In this document: piece by piece, positions 42,911 to 51,279 of the stretch | How positions within the stretch are numbered: the first letter of the stretch is position 1 | Layout of the letters: each line of letters begins with the position of its first letter | Assembly: GCA_934402395.1 (NCBI GenBank) | Contig: CAKRTQ010000003.1 | Coordinates: 124,001-188,000 of the forward strand | DNA length: 64,000 bases | Source: an uncultured Eubacteriales bacterium | Lineage (GTDB): Bacteria; Bacillota; Clostridia; Oscillospirales; CAG-272 | Direction of reading: 5' to 3' | Program-made: the position numbers and the translations under genes | Notes under the pieces: model-generated | Databases searched by the model: none | Seen by the model: only the letters and a program-made list of their open reading frames with translations | Told to the model about the DNA's origin: nothing

Positions 42911-44083
42911 TTATTTTTTAAGAGTCTTTGTAAACGCTTCAAGACGCTCAAGCGCCGCGTCAATGTGTTTTACCGAATATGCGTAGGAAATACGCGCAAA
43001 TCCTTCTCCGGACGCGCCGAATGCGGTTCCGGGAACGATCGCGCACCTGTATTCGTAGAGCAGTCGATTACAGAATTCATCGCTTGAAAGCCCGAACTTA
43101 CCGATCTCGGGGTAAATATAGAAAGCCCCCTCGGGTTCAAACGAATCAATGCCGATGTCGGCAAGCCCGCGATAGATATAACGGCGGCGGAAGTTATACT
43201 GCTCCGACATATATTCAATGTCGGGATCTCCGTTTTTCATAGCCTCGACAGCCGCGAGCTGGCTCGTGGTCGGTGCGCACATTATAGCGTATTGATGCAG
43301 TTTGAGTATCTGATCGGCGATCTCCGGCGGCGCACATACATACCCGAGCCGCCAGCCCGTCATAGCATATGCCTTTGAAAAACCGGACGCGATGATCGTT
43401 CTCTCGCGCATTCCGGGCAGAGATGCGATGGATGTATGCCTGAAACCGAACGTCAGCTCTGCGTATATTTCATCGGAAAGGATCGCAATATTTGTCGGAC
43501 GAAGCACTTCGGCGATCTTTTCAAGATCCCCGCGCGTCATGACAGCGCCGGTCGGGTTGTTGGGGTAAGCAAGCACAAGCAGCTTTGTGCGCGGCGTGAT
43601 CGCAGCGGCAAGCTTTTCGGGCGTCAGTTTGAATCTGTCCTCTGCCGTAGTATCAACGATCACCGGCACGCCGCCTGCCATTCTCACAAGCGGTTCGTAA
43701 CAAACAAAGCACGGCTCCGGAATGATCACCTCATCGCCCGGCGTCACCACCGAGCGTATAGTCATATCTATCGCCTCGCTGCCGCCAATTGTAACGATTA
43801 TTTCCTTTTTTGCGTCATAGGTGAGTCCGAATCTGCGCTGAAGATATGCCGAGATCTCCCGGCGAAGTTCAAGCGTACCCGCATTGGACGTGTAATAGGT
43901 CTTGCCGCGTTCAAGGCTCTCGATCCCCGCCTCGCGGATGTGCCACGGAGTTACAAAATCGGGCTGACCGACAGTAAGGGAGACAACATTGTCCATCTCC
44001 TCAAGCAGGTCAAAGAACTTACGTATACCGGATTTTTTCAAGGACGTTACCGTCGGCGAGAGTAACCTGTCATAATCAAACAT
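42911..44083 (-). CDS. Pyridoxal-phosphate aminotransferase, class I/II
   Basis: This is a fold-type I aminotransferase of 390 residues resembling aspartate/aromatic or PatA/MalY-related enzymes. The PLP lysine lies in IIASGFSKAYAMTGWRLGYV (about residue 230). The substrate-binding aspartate/tyrosine region is AYPNNPTGAVMT and the terminal arginine lies in FARISYAYS. It overlaps the upstream Lrp gene by one base, which suggests the regulator controls it. Substrate is not determined by sequence alone. Confidence 0.9.
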   Translation of the reverse strand: MFDYDRLLSPTVTSLKKSGIRKFFDLLEEMDNVVSLTVGQPDFVTPWHIREAGIESLERGKTYYTSNAGTLELRREISAYLQRRFGLTYDAKKEIIVTIGGSEAIDMTIRSVVTPGDEVIIPEPCFVCYEPLVRMAGGVPVIVDTTAEDRFKLTPEKLAAAITPRTKLLVLAYPNNPTGAVMTRGDLEKIAEVLRPTNIAILSDEIYAELTFGFRHTSIASLPGMRERTIIASGFSKAYAMTGWRLGYVCAPPEIADQILKLHQYAIMCAPTTSQLAAVEAMKNGDPDIEYMSEQYNFRRRYIYRGLADIGIDSFEPEGAFYIYPEIGKFGLSSDEFCNRLLYEYRCAIVPGTAFGASGEGFARISYAYSVKHIDAALERLEAFTKTLKK

Positions 44084-44559
44084 CAGTTGCAGTTTCCTCT
44101 CTCATCGATTTCCGGCTGACCGTAGACCACGCCCTTGTCCTTGTACTTTTTCAGCACAAAATGCGTTGCGGTGGAAGTTACATACTCAATGGGAGCAAGC
44201 TTCTGCGCCACAAAGAACGCCACCTCGCGCATGGTTTTTCCTTCAATGATCAGGGCAAGATCAAATCCCCCCGACATCAGATAAACACTTTTCACCTCGG
44301 GATAGCTGTATATCTTTTCTGCAGCCTTATCAAATCCGAGATCACGCTGAGGCATGATCTTGACTTCGATCAGCGCCGTTACATATTCGCGGTCGGTTTT
44401 ATCCCAGTCGACAAGTGCCTGATAACCGAGTATCACGCCGTCACGCTCGTATTCTTCAATCGCCTTTTTTATATCCCCTGTTTCCTTGTCAAGCATGACA
44501 GCCAGCTGCTCCGGGGTGAGTTTTGCATCATTTTCAAGCAGTGATAAAAGTTTGTCCAT
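44083..44559 (-). CDS. Lrp/AsnC family transcriptional regulator
   Basis: This is a 158-residue regulator. It has an N-terminal winged helix (LLSLLENDAKLTPEQLAVMLDKETGDIKKAIEEYERDGVILGYQALVD) and a C-terminal RAM (amino-acid-sensing) domain (YVTALIEVKIMPQR...VYLMSGGFDLALIIEGKTMREVAFFV). Lrp/AsnC proteins respond to amino acids. It is followed directly by an aminotransferase with a one-base overlap. This order is common in Clostridia and suggests local regulation. Confidence 0.88.
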   Translation of the reverse strand: MDKLLSLLENDAKLTPEQLAVMLDKETGDIKKAIEEYERDGVILGYQALVDWDKTDREYVTALIEVKIMPQRDLGFDKAAEKIYSYPEVKSVYLMSGGFDLALIIEGKTMREVAFFVAQKLAPIEYVTSTATHFVLKKYKDKGVVYGQPEIDERGNCN

Positions 44560-44572
44560 TTGTCTTTCCTCT

Positions 44573-46183
44573 TTATTTATGTTGTTTTGATTCGATCTTC
44601 TTCTTTATGGAATCGAAAGAAAGTCCGTATTTTTCCGCAATATCACGCGCATAACTCTTGCCGTCAGGCTTTGCGCGCGTGATCTTGAAGGACCGCTTTC
44701 CTTCTTCGATACCTGCGACAAGCGTATCTATCCTCGCCCCTGCGGGGGCGGTACGCGCATTGATGCCGTCTATCATTCCGGCAAGCTCGTGCAGATGAGT
44801 GGAAAACAGTACACGGCAGCCGATCATGGCAAACCCGCCAAGCACCTCGGCGGCGATATAAGACGCTTCAAACGCACCGGTAGACGAAAGTGATTCATCA
44901 AGCAGCACCAGCGAGCGGTCTGTCACGGAGTCTATTATGGCATCAAGTCTTGCGCATTCCTCGCCCAGTCTGCCCTTATCTATCGTATCGTCGGCACCGG
45001 TCGGAAAATGCGTGAATATCGCGTCCACCGGCGAAATGACTGCCGACTCGGCAGGTACAAACATACCGAGCTGCATCATAGCCTGCGATATGCCGAGTGC
45101 GCAGGTGATAACGGACTTTCCGCCGCGGTTGGGTCCCGAAAGCACGTATATTGTGGCATTATCATCGAACACAAGGTCATTCGGCACGACCTCATCATCG
45201 ATTTTCAGAGCAACGACCGGGTTGTAAAGCCCGTATGCGCGATAAATGCGATCGGAGGCGGGCATTACCGTGGGCAGGCAAAGCGGACACCCCTTTGCTT
45301 TCAGGCGCGCAAGCAGGCGCGTTCCTTTGACCAGAAACTCGATCTCGGGAATGAGGTTCAGAAGAAAATCGGTATTTTCAAGCACGTATTGCTGAACGAT
45401 CTTCTTCCATGACCGCAGCGATGAACTGTAAACATCGTTTATTGCCGAATTGAAAGCGATAGCCAGCGCCGTTTTCTGATTTTCGGTCTGGTTTTTATTG
45501 AACGGGACCAGTTTGGCTATGCAGGTGTATTCATCGTCCTTGAAATTGAGACGAAGTATCTTGTCGATAACATCACCGGAACGGAACTGCTCCGGGTTGA
45601 TTGAAAGCACACCGGCATCACGGGGACGAAGCTGTGCATCAAGGTTTACCCCCACAGTAACACTTTTGATCTCGCGCACACGTTTTGTGAGCTCAAAGAG
45701 CTTTTCATTCAGTTCGCTGTAATATTCGCTTTCCGCAAGCTCGTTTATCCGGTCGCAAAGCGTACGGAACGCCCTGCTCTTCAGCGAATCGCCCGCAGCG
45801 TTAAGACCGTCATTGAGCGTATCAACACTTGAAATATAAAGCTCGATTTCGGTGATGCTCGCAAGATAATCGGTGGTTTCACCGCTGTCGGATTCAAGTC
45901 TGCGAAGCTCAAGTATATCGTTCAGTATCGGCATAACGGAGTTGAGCGTATCAATAAGCGCGGGATTTTCAAGCAGATCCGAAAACGTTTCATTGCGGTA
46001 TGCAATGACATCCGGGTCAGCGGTAAAAAATTCCGGCAGAGAGCCGTTTTTCAATTCAAGTATTTCGCCAAGCCCCAGCTCGTCAACAACATATTGGCTT
46101 ATATCCGGTCTGTCCTCCGAACGCATATGGCGTTCCTGCGACGCTTGATCCGGATATATAAGCGAAAAATTCTGAAGTTTCAT
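44573..46183 (-). CDS. MutS-family ATPase lacking the mismatch-recognition domain
   Basis: This is a 536-residue protein with the core and ATPase domains of MutS. Walker A is GPNRGGKSVIT, Walker B is SLVLLDESLSSTGAFE, and STHLHEL follows. The N-terminal mismatch-binding and connector domains of MutS1 are absent, as is the Smr domain of MutS2. It is therefore a MutS-like protein of unknown target. The ATG at 46183 shares a base with the upstream recombinase stop (TGATG), implying coupled expression. Confidence 0.8.
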   Translation of the reverse strand: MKLQNFSLIYPDQASQERHMRSEDRPDISQYVVDELGLGEILELKNGSLPEFFTADPDVIAYRNETFSDLLENPALIDTLNSVMPILNDILELRRLESDSGETTDYLASITEIELYISSVDTLNDGLNAAGDSLKSRAFRTLCDRINELAESEYYSELNEKLFELTKRVREIKSVTVGVNLDAQLRPRDAGVLSINPEQFRSGDVIDKILRLNFKDDEYTCIAKLVPFNKNQTENQKTALAIAFNSAINDVYSSSLRSWKKIVQQYVLENTDFLLNLIPEIEFLVKGTRLLARLKAKGCPLCLPTVMPASDRIYRAYGLYNPVVALKIDDEVVPNDLVFDDNATIYVLSGPNRGGKSVITCALGISQAMMQLGMFVPAESAVISPVDAIFTHFPTGADDTIDKGRLGEECARLDAIIDSVTDRSLVLLDESLSSTGAFEASYIAAEVLGGFAMIGCRVLFSTHLHELAGMIDGINARTAPAGARIDTLVAGIEEGKRSFKITRAKPDGKSYARDIAEKYGLSFDSIKKKIESKQHK

Positions 46184-47250
46184 CAAGGTTTTTCCCCTTC
46201 ATCTTTATCTTTGCCGTCGGTCGATACATCGCATACACGGCGGATATCGTTTCCGAGCGGATTTTTTGCCATTGCTTTTTCCACATCGCTGTCAACGACG
46301 TGAGTATATATCTGAGTTGTGTTGAGCTGTTCGTGCCCGAGTATTTCCTTGAGGACACGGACGTCGACCCCGCCTTCACGGTACATCAGTGTTGCGGCAG
46401 TGTGGCGCAGCTTGTGCACCGAATAATTTTTTGACCCCAGCCCTGCCATATCGAGATATTTGTCTACCATATGCTCGACCGACTTGGGGCAGATACGTCT
46501 GCCGATTCGGCTTAGAAAAAGCGCGTTCTCGTCGGACGGAGACTTCGGCTTTATCCTACCCGCAGTACGTTCGGACATATAATCGCCCAGGGCGACGCGG
46601 CACGCATCGTTCAGGTAGATCACACGCTCCTTGTTTCCCTTTCCTACGATCCTTGCCGAACGCAGATAACGGTCAACATCAGATATATTCATGCCGCAAA
46701 GCTCGGAAAGACGGATGCCGCAGTTGAGAAATATTGTGATTATGGCAAAATCACGCCTTCTGAATTCGGATGAGGAGTCGTTCCTCACGGCGTCCAGAAG
46801 GAGCCGCGATTCATCAAGCGACAGAAACTTGGGCAGCGTTTTGCGCTTATTCGGAGCATCGATGGCTATTGTCGGGTCCTGATCAAGGAGCTGACGCTTT
46901 GATGTCAGATACTTGAAAAGCCCCTTTATCGCCGTCAGTTTGCGGGCGCGGGTTGCGCTGCCATTGCCGCGCCGGCTGTCGGTATAAAACAAAAAATCGT
47001 AAATATCGGTTGGCGTAATACTGCGAAGAAAGTCAATATCAACGCCTCTCAGATCAATTGACGCAAATTCGCGGCTATCCGGCGCCGGTACAGTCCCGTT
47101 TCTCTTTGCGATCAGAAAGCGGAAAAAGGTGCGCAGATCAAGCATATATTCATTTACCGTACGAGGCGAACGTCCCTGAATGACAAGCTTGTACCCCGCA
47201 AATTCGCGCAGAATGGGCGAATATTCTTCCGGATCGTATTGAGTGGACAT
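46183..47250 (-). CDS. Tyrosine recombinase (XerC/XerD-like)
   Basis: This is a site-specific recombinase of 355 residues. An N-terminal SAM-like DNA-binding domain (RSPRTVNEYMLDLRTFFRFL) precedes the catalytic domain. The catalytic residues are visible: Arg in CGIRLSELCG, Lys in VGKGNKERVIYL, His and Arg in HKLRHTAATLM, His in LGHEQLNTTQIYTHV and the tyrosine in the same segment. It may resolve chromosome dimers, but no neighbouring phage genes or att sites were seen. It heads the eight-gene minus-strand run. Confidence 0.85.
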   Translation of the reverse strand: MSTQYDPEEYSPILREFAGYKLVIQGRSPRTVNEYMLDLRTFFRFLIAKRNGTVPAPDSREFASIDLRGVDIDFLRSITPTDIYDFLFYTDSRRGNGSATRARKLTAIKGLFKYLTSKRQLLDQDPTIAIDAPNKRKTLPKFLSLDESRLLLDAVRNDSSSEFRRRDFAIITIFLNCGIRLSELCGMNISDVDRYLRSARIVGKGNKERVIYLNDACRVALGDYMSERTAGRIKPKSPSDENALFLSRIGRRICPKSVEHMVDKYLDMAGLGSKNYSVHKLRHTAATLMYREGGVDVRVLKEILGHEQLNTTQIYTHVVDSDVEKAMAKNPLGNDIRRVCDVSTDGKDKDEGEKP

Positions 47251-47289
47251 TGTAAGGTTCCTGTCTTTTTACTGTTTTTATATTTGTAT

Positions 47290-47307
47290 CGTGCCGAAAG
47301 CGGCACG
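47290..47307. repeat. Small inverted repeat upstream of the recombinase
   Basis: CGTGCCG (47290-47296) and CGGCACG (47301-47307) flank an AAAG loop. Plus-strand downstream text is TTCTTTGAC. It lies in the divergent region between the recombinase and the next plus-strand gene and may be a weak terminator or 5' leader hairpin. Confidence 0.35.
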
Positions 47308-47355
47308 TTCTTTGACTGTTTTATTGGATAAAGTGTAAATTTTCCGCCGAGGTTA

Positions 47356-47384
47356 TTGCAAACCGACGGTCAAAAATATATAAT
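47356..47384 (+). promoter_or_regulatory. Sigma-A promoter of the membrane protein / HAD operon
   Basis: TTGCAA (47356-47361) and TATAAT (47379-47384) are 17 bases apart. The start codon of the next gene is 41 bases downstream. Confidence 0.6.
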
Positions 47385-47424
47385 AGATGGAGTCGAACCA
47401 CACTGAAAGGAATTTCGAAACCAC

Positions 47425-48021
47425 ATGAATTTTTTCAAAAAGAATTCCTACAACATCGTAAAGCTGTTTATAAACCAGCTTGCGATATCCATATTCGGAA
47501 ACGTGCTTGCCATTTCATGCGGCATGGCGGGATACGACACGCTCAAGCTTATAACAAGCATTTTTGCCGTGCTTTTTTATGTTTTTCTGAATTATTCCGC
47601 ACTTTGGGAGATCGGATATAAGCAGATAGCTTCAATTGAAGCCGGAAGAACACCGCGCCGTCCGCTCACCGGACTTTACATGGCGCTATGGGCATCAGTG
47701 CCGAACTTTTTGCTTGCTGCCGGCGTAATGCTCGGGAATCTGTTCAAAGACATTAAGTTCTTTTCAACACTCGGCGGGATCATGGGGATGCTCGCCATAT
47801 GGATCGAAGGGATGTATACCGGCATCCTGTCATTTATAAAGATAGGCGGAGTTCCGGCAAACGCCATGTGGCTGTCCTACTTCATCATAACGATCCCCGG
47901 GCTGCTCGCCGGATTTCTCGGATATTATTTCGGCATAGGCAATATACACCTCACCCGCATCAACATTGCGGAAACGCCCGAAGAAGCCGAGAAAAAGCGC
48001 GAATCCAAAGAAAAACACTGA
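47425..48021 (+). CDS. YesL-like multi-pass membrane protein
   Basis: This is a 198-residue protein with about five hydrophobic helices and a short charged C-terminal tail (PEEAEKKRESKEKH). The text is reminiscent of YesL/DUF624-type Firmicute membrane proteins, but I cannot identify a defining motif. It is transcribed with the HAD phosphatase gene that starts 17 bases later. Function unknown. Confidence 0.6.
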   Translation: MNFFKKNSYNIVKLFINQLAISIFGNVLAISCGMAGYDTLKLITSIFAVLFYVFLNYSALWEIGYKQIASIEAGRTPRRPLTGLYMALWASVPNFLLAAGVMLGNLFKDIKFFSTLGGIMGMLAIWIEGMYTGILSFIKIGGVPANAMWLSYFIITIPGLLAGFLGYYFGIGNIHLTRINIAETPEEAEKKRESKEKH

Positions 48022-48037
48022 ATGGAAAGACAATACG

Positions 48038-48658
48038 ATGTACGACAATATTATTTATGATTTTGACGGCACAATAGCCGACTCATACCCTTACTTCACA
48101 CGTGCGCTCTGCCTCACACTTGAGCATTTTGGCAAGCACGACAGCTATGAAGCCGTGCTCGGTCACCTGAAAAAATCGGTACGTCACGCACTGCGGTATT
48201 ACAATTTTGATGATCGTGCCGCCGCCAAGCATGTCATGTACGACTTTTACCACGAGATCGCTCTGCGTGAGCAGATGCCTGTTCCGGGGGCAAAAGAAGC
48301 ACTTGCGTTTGCGCGCGAACACGGAAAGCGCAACTATCTTTACACTCATTCCGACGGATTCCCGCGTATTTTGCTTGAAAAATGGGGGCTTCTCGATGAA
48401 TTCACATTTATAATCGACAGCACTATGGGGTTCCCGTCCAAGCCCGCGCCGGATGCTCTCAACTACCTTTGCGAGCGTTTTTCGCTTGACCGGGACCGCT
48501 CGCTGATGGTCGGCGACAGAGATATCGACGTTCTTGCCGGCATCAATGCCGGGATGCACGGCTGTCTTTTTGACGACGGTCATTTTTACGACAGCTTCAC
48601 CTGCGAGCACGTAATACGCGGTCTCGGGGAGCTGCCCGAAATAATCGGCGAAAAATGA
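48038..48658 (+). CDS. HAD-family hydrolase (phosphoglycolate/beta-PGM type)
   Basis: This is a 206-residue phosphatase with the nucleophile motif IIYDFDGTIADSYPYF, the threonine motif YLYTHSDGFP and the acidic motif LMVGDRDIDVLAGINAG. A helical cap lies between residues 15 and 85, as in phosphoglycolate or beta-phosphoglucomutase relatives. I used the ATG at 48038, preceded by GGAAAG. The substrate is unknown. A terminator follows at 48697. Confidence 0.82.
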   Translation: MYDNIIYDFDGTIADSYPYFTRALCLTLEHFGKHDSYEAVLGHLKKSVRHALRYYNFDDRAAAKHVMYDFYHEIALREQMPVPGAKEALAFAREHGKRNYLYTHSDGFPRILLEKWGLLDEFTFIIDSTMGFPSKPAPDALNYLCERFSLDRDRSLMVGDRDIDVLAGINAGMHGCLFDDGHFYDSFTCEHVIRGLGELPEIIGEK

Positions 48659-48696
48659 TCCGGTCAATTCTACCGAGTTAGGATCATATTCTCAAC

Positions 48697-48726
48697 GGGG
48701 CTGTTGCGCGTTGGCGCGACAGCCCC
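48697..48726. terminator. Bidirectional terminator (GGCTGTCGCGC family), HAD / SGNH junction
   Basis: GGGGCTGTTGCGC (48697-48709) pairs with GCGCGACAGCCCC (48714-48726) with one G-T pair, followed by CTTTTG. It separates two converging genes. Confidence 0.8.
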
Positions 48727-48766
48727 CTTTTGTGTTGCCTGCGCCTTGGCAGAGGCAGGTCATATA

Positions 48767-50188
48767 TCAGTTGGCTTTTGCCGCAGTGTAGGTATCGGCT
48801 ATGAATTTTTCAAACTTCGGCAGAACAAGCTTGTGCCCTGCAAGGTTAAGATGGCTCACATCGCTCGCACTCATGGAATACTTTGCGCGGAACGCGGCAT
48901 CGGTCATATCCACACCGGACAGCGCGGGATCGTCGGCACTGAAGCACGCCACGCCCTTGAGCGCACAGATCTCACGCATGGCATCGGCATAGGAAGAAAC
49001 GGTGTTTCCGATATCATTTGTTCCGGCGACCTTCCACGGCGTGACCGCGATAAGGACAGCGTTCGGATACTTGGTGCGCAGACCGTCTATCAGCACATTG
49101 AGCGCACCCTTGAAGGTTTTTGTTGATGTGTCATCGTTTGCTCCTATCGGAGTCTTCTTGTTGAAATCGTTCTTGCCGCCTTCAAATACAACAATATCGG
49201 GATTATTGTTTGCCATCTCCTTGTAACGTAGGACCATGGGATTGTTGGTGGTGACGTATGTCGACATCGTTGAACCGTTTTTGCCGTAGTTCATGTAGTT
49301 CATTCCATATATCTTACCTATGAGAGACGGCCACACATAGTCGGGGTTCAGTCCGTTTCCGGCAAAATAGCTGTCGCCGAGGAAATTGACGGTCAATCCC
49401 TTGAGCACCGGATACTTCGCGGCGGCGCTTTCGGCTGCTATGTATTTTTCAAATTCCTCTTTTTCAAGCTGCGATGCGCCGACAGTTCCGATCTCACCGG
49501 TGTATTCGACATATACCGTCGGATAAGCTGCGGGCGTAAAGCTCGAACTCTGCCCCGAGCGGAAGCAAATGCGGATGTTCTCATTGTCTTTGGATGTGAC
49601 ATAAGAATAGATCACACTCTTTCCGTCTTCGCCGATCTTGGAAATTTCGCTGTCAGCCTTGTTGCATCCGCGGAAATTCGCGCCGTCGGCATCAAGCACC
49701 CAATCGCCGTTTTCCATCTTCCATGACGAGAAAACATATGCGGCAGCGGATGCAAATCCGGAATCGCCGTTGGAGTTCGTGTTATCGTCAACGAAGTATA
49801 TCTTGGTCCCCGCCTTGGAAATGTTTATTACATCGGTGTATGAATACGAACCGCCGGTCGGTTTGATCTTGTTGATATAGCCCTGCGTATTCTTGTCCGA
49901 ACCTACATAACCGAGGTGCCAGTTCACCTCTACGGTGGCGGGCTCGGGAGATACCGGAGCGGTGTCCGGCGTGGTCGTTACCGGCTCGGTAGCAGGCTCT
50001 GTCGCCGGAGTTGTGACAGGCTGAGTGGTCTGTACGGTCGCCGGGGTAGTAGTACCGGTCGGTTCATCGGTTGCGGCATTACCATCGGTGGTAACAGTCG
50101 GTTCGTGTTTGCCCGTATCGGCACAAGCCGCTGCCGAACAAAGCATAAGTGCGGCAATAAACATAGCAATCAATTTCTTCATTTTCAT
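48767..50188 (-). CDS. SGNH/GDSL-family hydrolase lipoprotein
   Basis: This is a 473-residue surface protein. A signal peptide with lipobox AAAC is followed by a long Thr/Pro/Ala tether (about residues 30-80), a beta-rich region, then an SGNH esterase domain. The domain shows the nucleophile motif VNFLGDSYFAGNGL, GKNGSTMS, FEGGKNDFN and DVSHLNLAGHKL with the catalytic Asp-His. Such enzymes deacetylate or de-esterify glycans or lipids; the substrate is unknown. The ATG at 50188 follows AAAGGA. Confidence 0.82.
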   Translation of the reverse strand: MKMKKLIAMFIAALMLCSAAACADTGKHEPTVTTDGNAATDEPTGTTTPATVQTTQPVTTPATEPATEPVTTTPDTAPVSPEPATVEVNWHLGYVGSDKNTQGYINKIKPTGGSYSYTDVINISKAGTKIYFVDDNTNSNGDSGFASAAAYVFSSWKMENGDWVLDADGANFRGCNKADSEISKIGEDGKSVIYSYVTSKDNENIRICFRSGQSSSFTPAAYPTVYVEYTGEIGTVGASQLEKEEFEKYIAAESAAAKYPVLKGLTVNFLGDSYFAGNGLNPDYVWPSLIGKIYGMNYMNYGKNGSTMSTYVTTNNPMVLRYKEMANNNPDIVVFEGGKNDFNKKTPIGANDDTSTKTFKGALNVLIDGLRTKYPNAVLIAVTPWKVAGTNDIGNTVSSYADAMREICALKGVACFSADDPALSGVDMTDAAFRAKYSMSASDVSHLNLAGHKLVLPKFEKFIADTYTAAKAN

Positions 50189-50315
50189 TTTTTTATTCCT
50201 TTCTTTTTCGTCCGTGCCTTTTCTGCGCAAAAAGGTACGGACGGCATCTGAAAACAGCTTGCACGCAAGTCTGCATTGATTTGTTTTCAAAATTTCTTAT
50301 CCGTATTATAATACT

Positions 50316-50951
50316 TTATTTTTCATCACGCTTTTCGTTATAAACGTCGGCAATCGCACGCGCCGATCCTTCAATACCGAGGAAAGAACTGTCAAGCATC
50401 ATGTTATAGTTGTCGGGATTACCCCATTTTCTTCCGGTATAATAATTGTAATAGTTGATCCTGCGCTTATCGGTGCGCGAAATAAGATCGCGTGCTTCCT
50501 TTTCGGTCTTTGCCGCACCGCGCTCAAGCACACGTTTTATACGCGCCTCCAGCGGTGCATAGATGAACACCGAGAACCGTGCGGGATTCGTGCGCAGCAC
50601 GTAATCCGAGCAGCGTCCGATAATTATGCAGGGTTCCTCTGCGGCGAGGTCGCGGATTATCTGCGACTGGGTTATGAAAAGCTTGTCGTTGATCGGCACA
50701 TCTGTTCCTATCGATGCCGCGCCGTAGTAGGATGAACCGAGAGCGAGGGTATAAAGCAGACTGTTCGTTGCCTTTTCATCGGCATGATGCAGAATCTCAC
50801 TTGACATTCCGCTCTTCTGAGCAGCCATCGTGATCAGCTCGCGGTCATAAGCTTTAATGCCAAGCACTTCGGCAAGTCTGACGCCAACCTCTCTGCCGCC
50901 GCTTCCGTACTGACGAGCAATTGTAATTACTGTGTTGCAGTTTCCGGGCAT
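50316..50951 (-). CDS. Cytidylate kinase-like family protein
   Basis: This is a 211-residue P-loop protein. It starts CNTVITIARQYGSGGREVGVRLAEVLG, the variant P-loop seen in cytidylate-kinase-like proteins of Clostridia. A family motif CIIIGRCSDYVLR and an arginine-rich lid (ISRTDKRRINYYNYYTGRKWG) are also present. True Cmk activity is not assured because the NMP-binding part is replaced. The ATG at 50951 has GGGAGGTG upstream. It is divergent from polA. Confidence 0.8.
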   Translation of the reverse strand: MPGNCNTVITIARQYGSGGREVGVRLAEVLGIKAYDRELITMAAQKSGMSSEILHHADEKATNSLLYTLALGSSYYGAASIGTDVPINDKLFITQSQIIRDLAAEEPCIIIGRCSDYVLRTNPARFSVFIYAPLEARIKRVLERGAAKTEKEARDLISRTDKRRINYYNYYTGRKWGNPDNYNMMLDSSFLGIEGSARAIADVYNEKRDEK

Positions 50952-51025
50952 GAATACTACACCTCCCTGATTTTTTTGCGGCAAGCATCATATGCCTTTG
51001 CCGCAGTATAAATTTTCACAGATAC

Positions 51026-51054
51026 ATTATACCACACACATCACTTTTTTGCAA
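51026..51054 (-). promoter_or_regulatory. Sigma-A promoter of the cytidylate-kinase-like gene
   Basis: On the minus strand TTGCAA (51049-51054) and TATAAT (51026-51031) are separated by 17 bases. Confidence 0.65.
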
Positions 51055-51097
51055 GAGTGAATTACGCCCGCCGGCAAGATAATGCGATATGTTTTTC

Positions 51098-51126
51098 TTG
51101 ACCAAACAAAAATTTAGTGGTATACT
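51098..51126 (+). promoter_or_regulatory. Sigma-A promoter of polA
   Basis: TTGACC (51098-51103) and TATACT (51121-51126) are 17 bases apart. The predicted transcript has a long untranslated leader of about 145 bases before polA. Confidence 0.6.
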
Positions 51127-51150
51127 AATATAAAACTTCCGGGTGGCATC

Positions 51151-51256
51151 GGTTTGAAAGCAAAAAAGCATGCTTGCGAACATACTGCATTCAAACCTTA
51201 TTTGTGTCCCTCAAAAACGGAATCACGATTTGATTTTTCCTTGAACACGACACAAA
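51151..51256 (+). promoter_or_regulatory. Structured 5' leader of polA
   Basis: Two separated inverted repeats are present in the leader. GGTTTGAA (51151-51158) pairs with TTCAAACC (51190-51197), and TTTGTGTC (51201-51208) pairs with GACACAAA (51249-51256). Inner complementary segments (GCAA/TTGC; GGAATC/GATTTTTCC) could extend them. I recognise no known riboswitch class. The region 50952-51279 otherwise holds only the two divergent promoters. Confidence 0.45.
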
Positions 51257-51279
51257 TGCAAAGAAAGGAACGGTAAAAA

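Noticed and set aside
46183..47250. Tyrosine recombinase as the edge of an integrated element
   Set aside because: No direct repeats, tRNA gene or phage genes were seen around it, and its neighbours are housekeeping-like and overlapping, so it is more like a chromosomal Xer protein.
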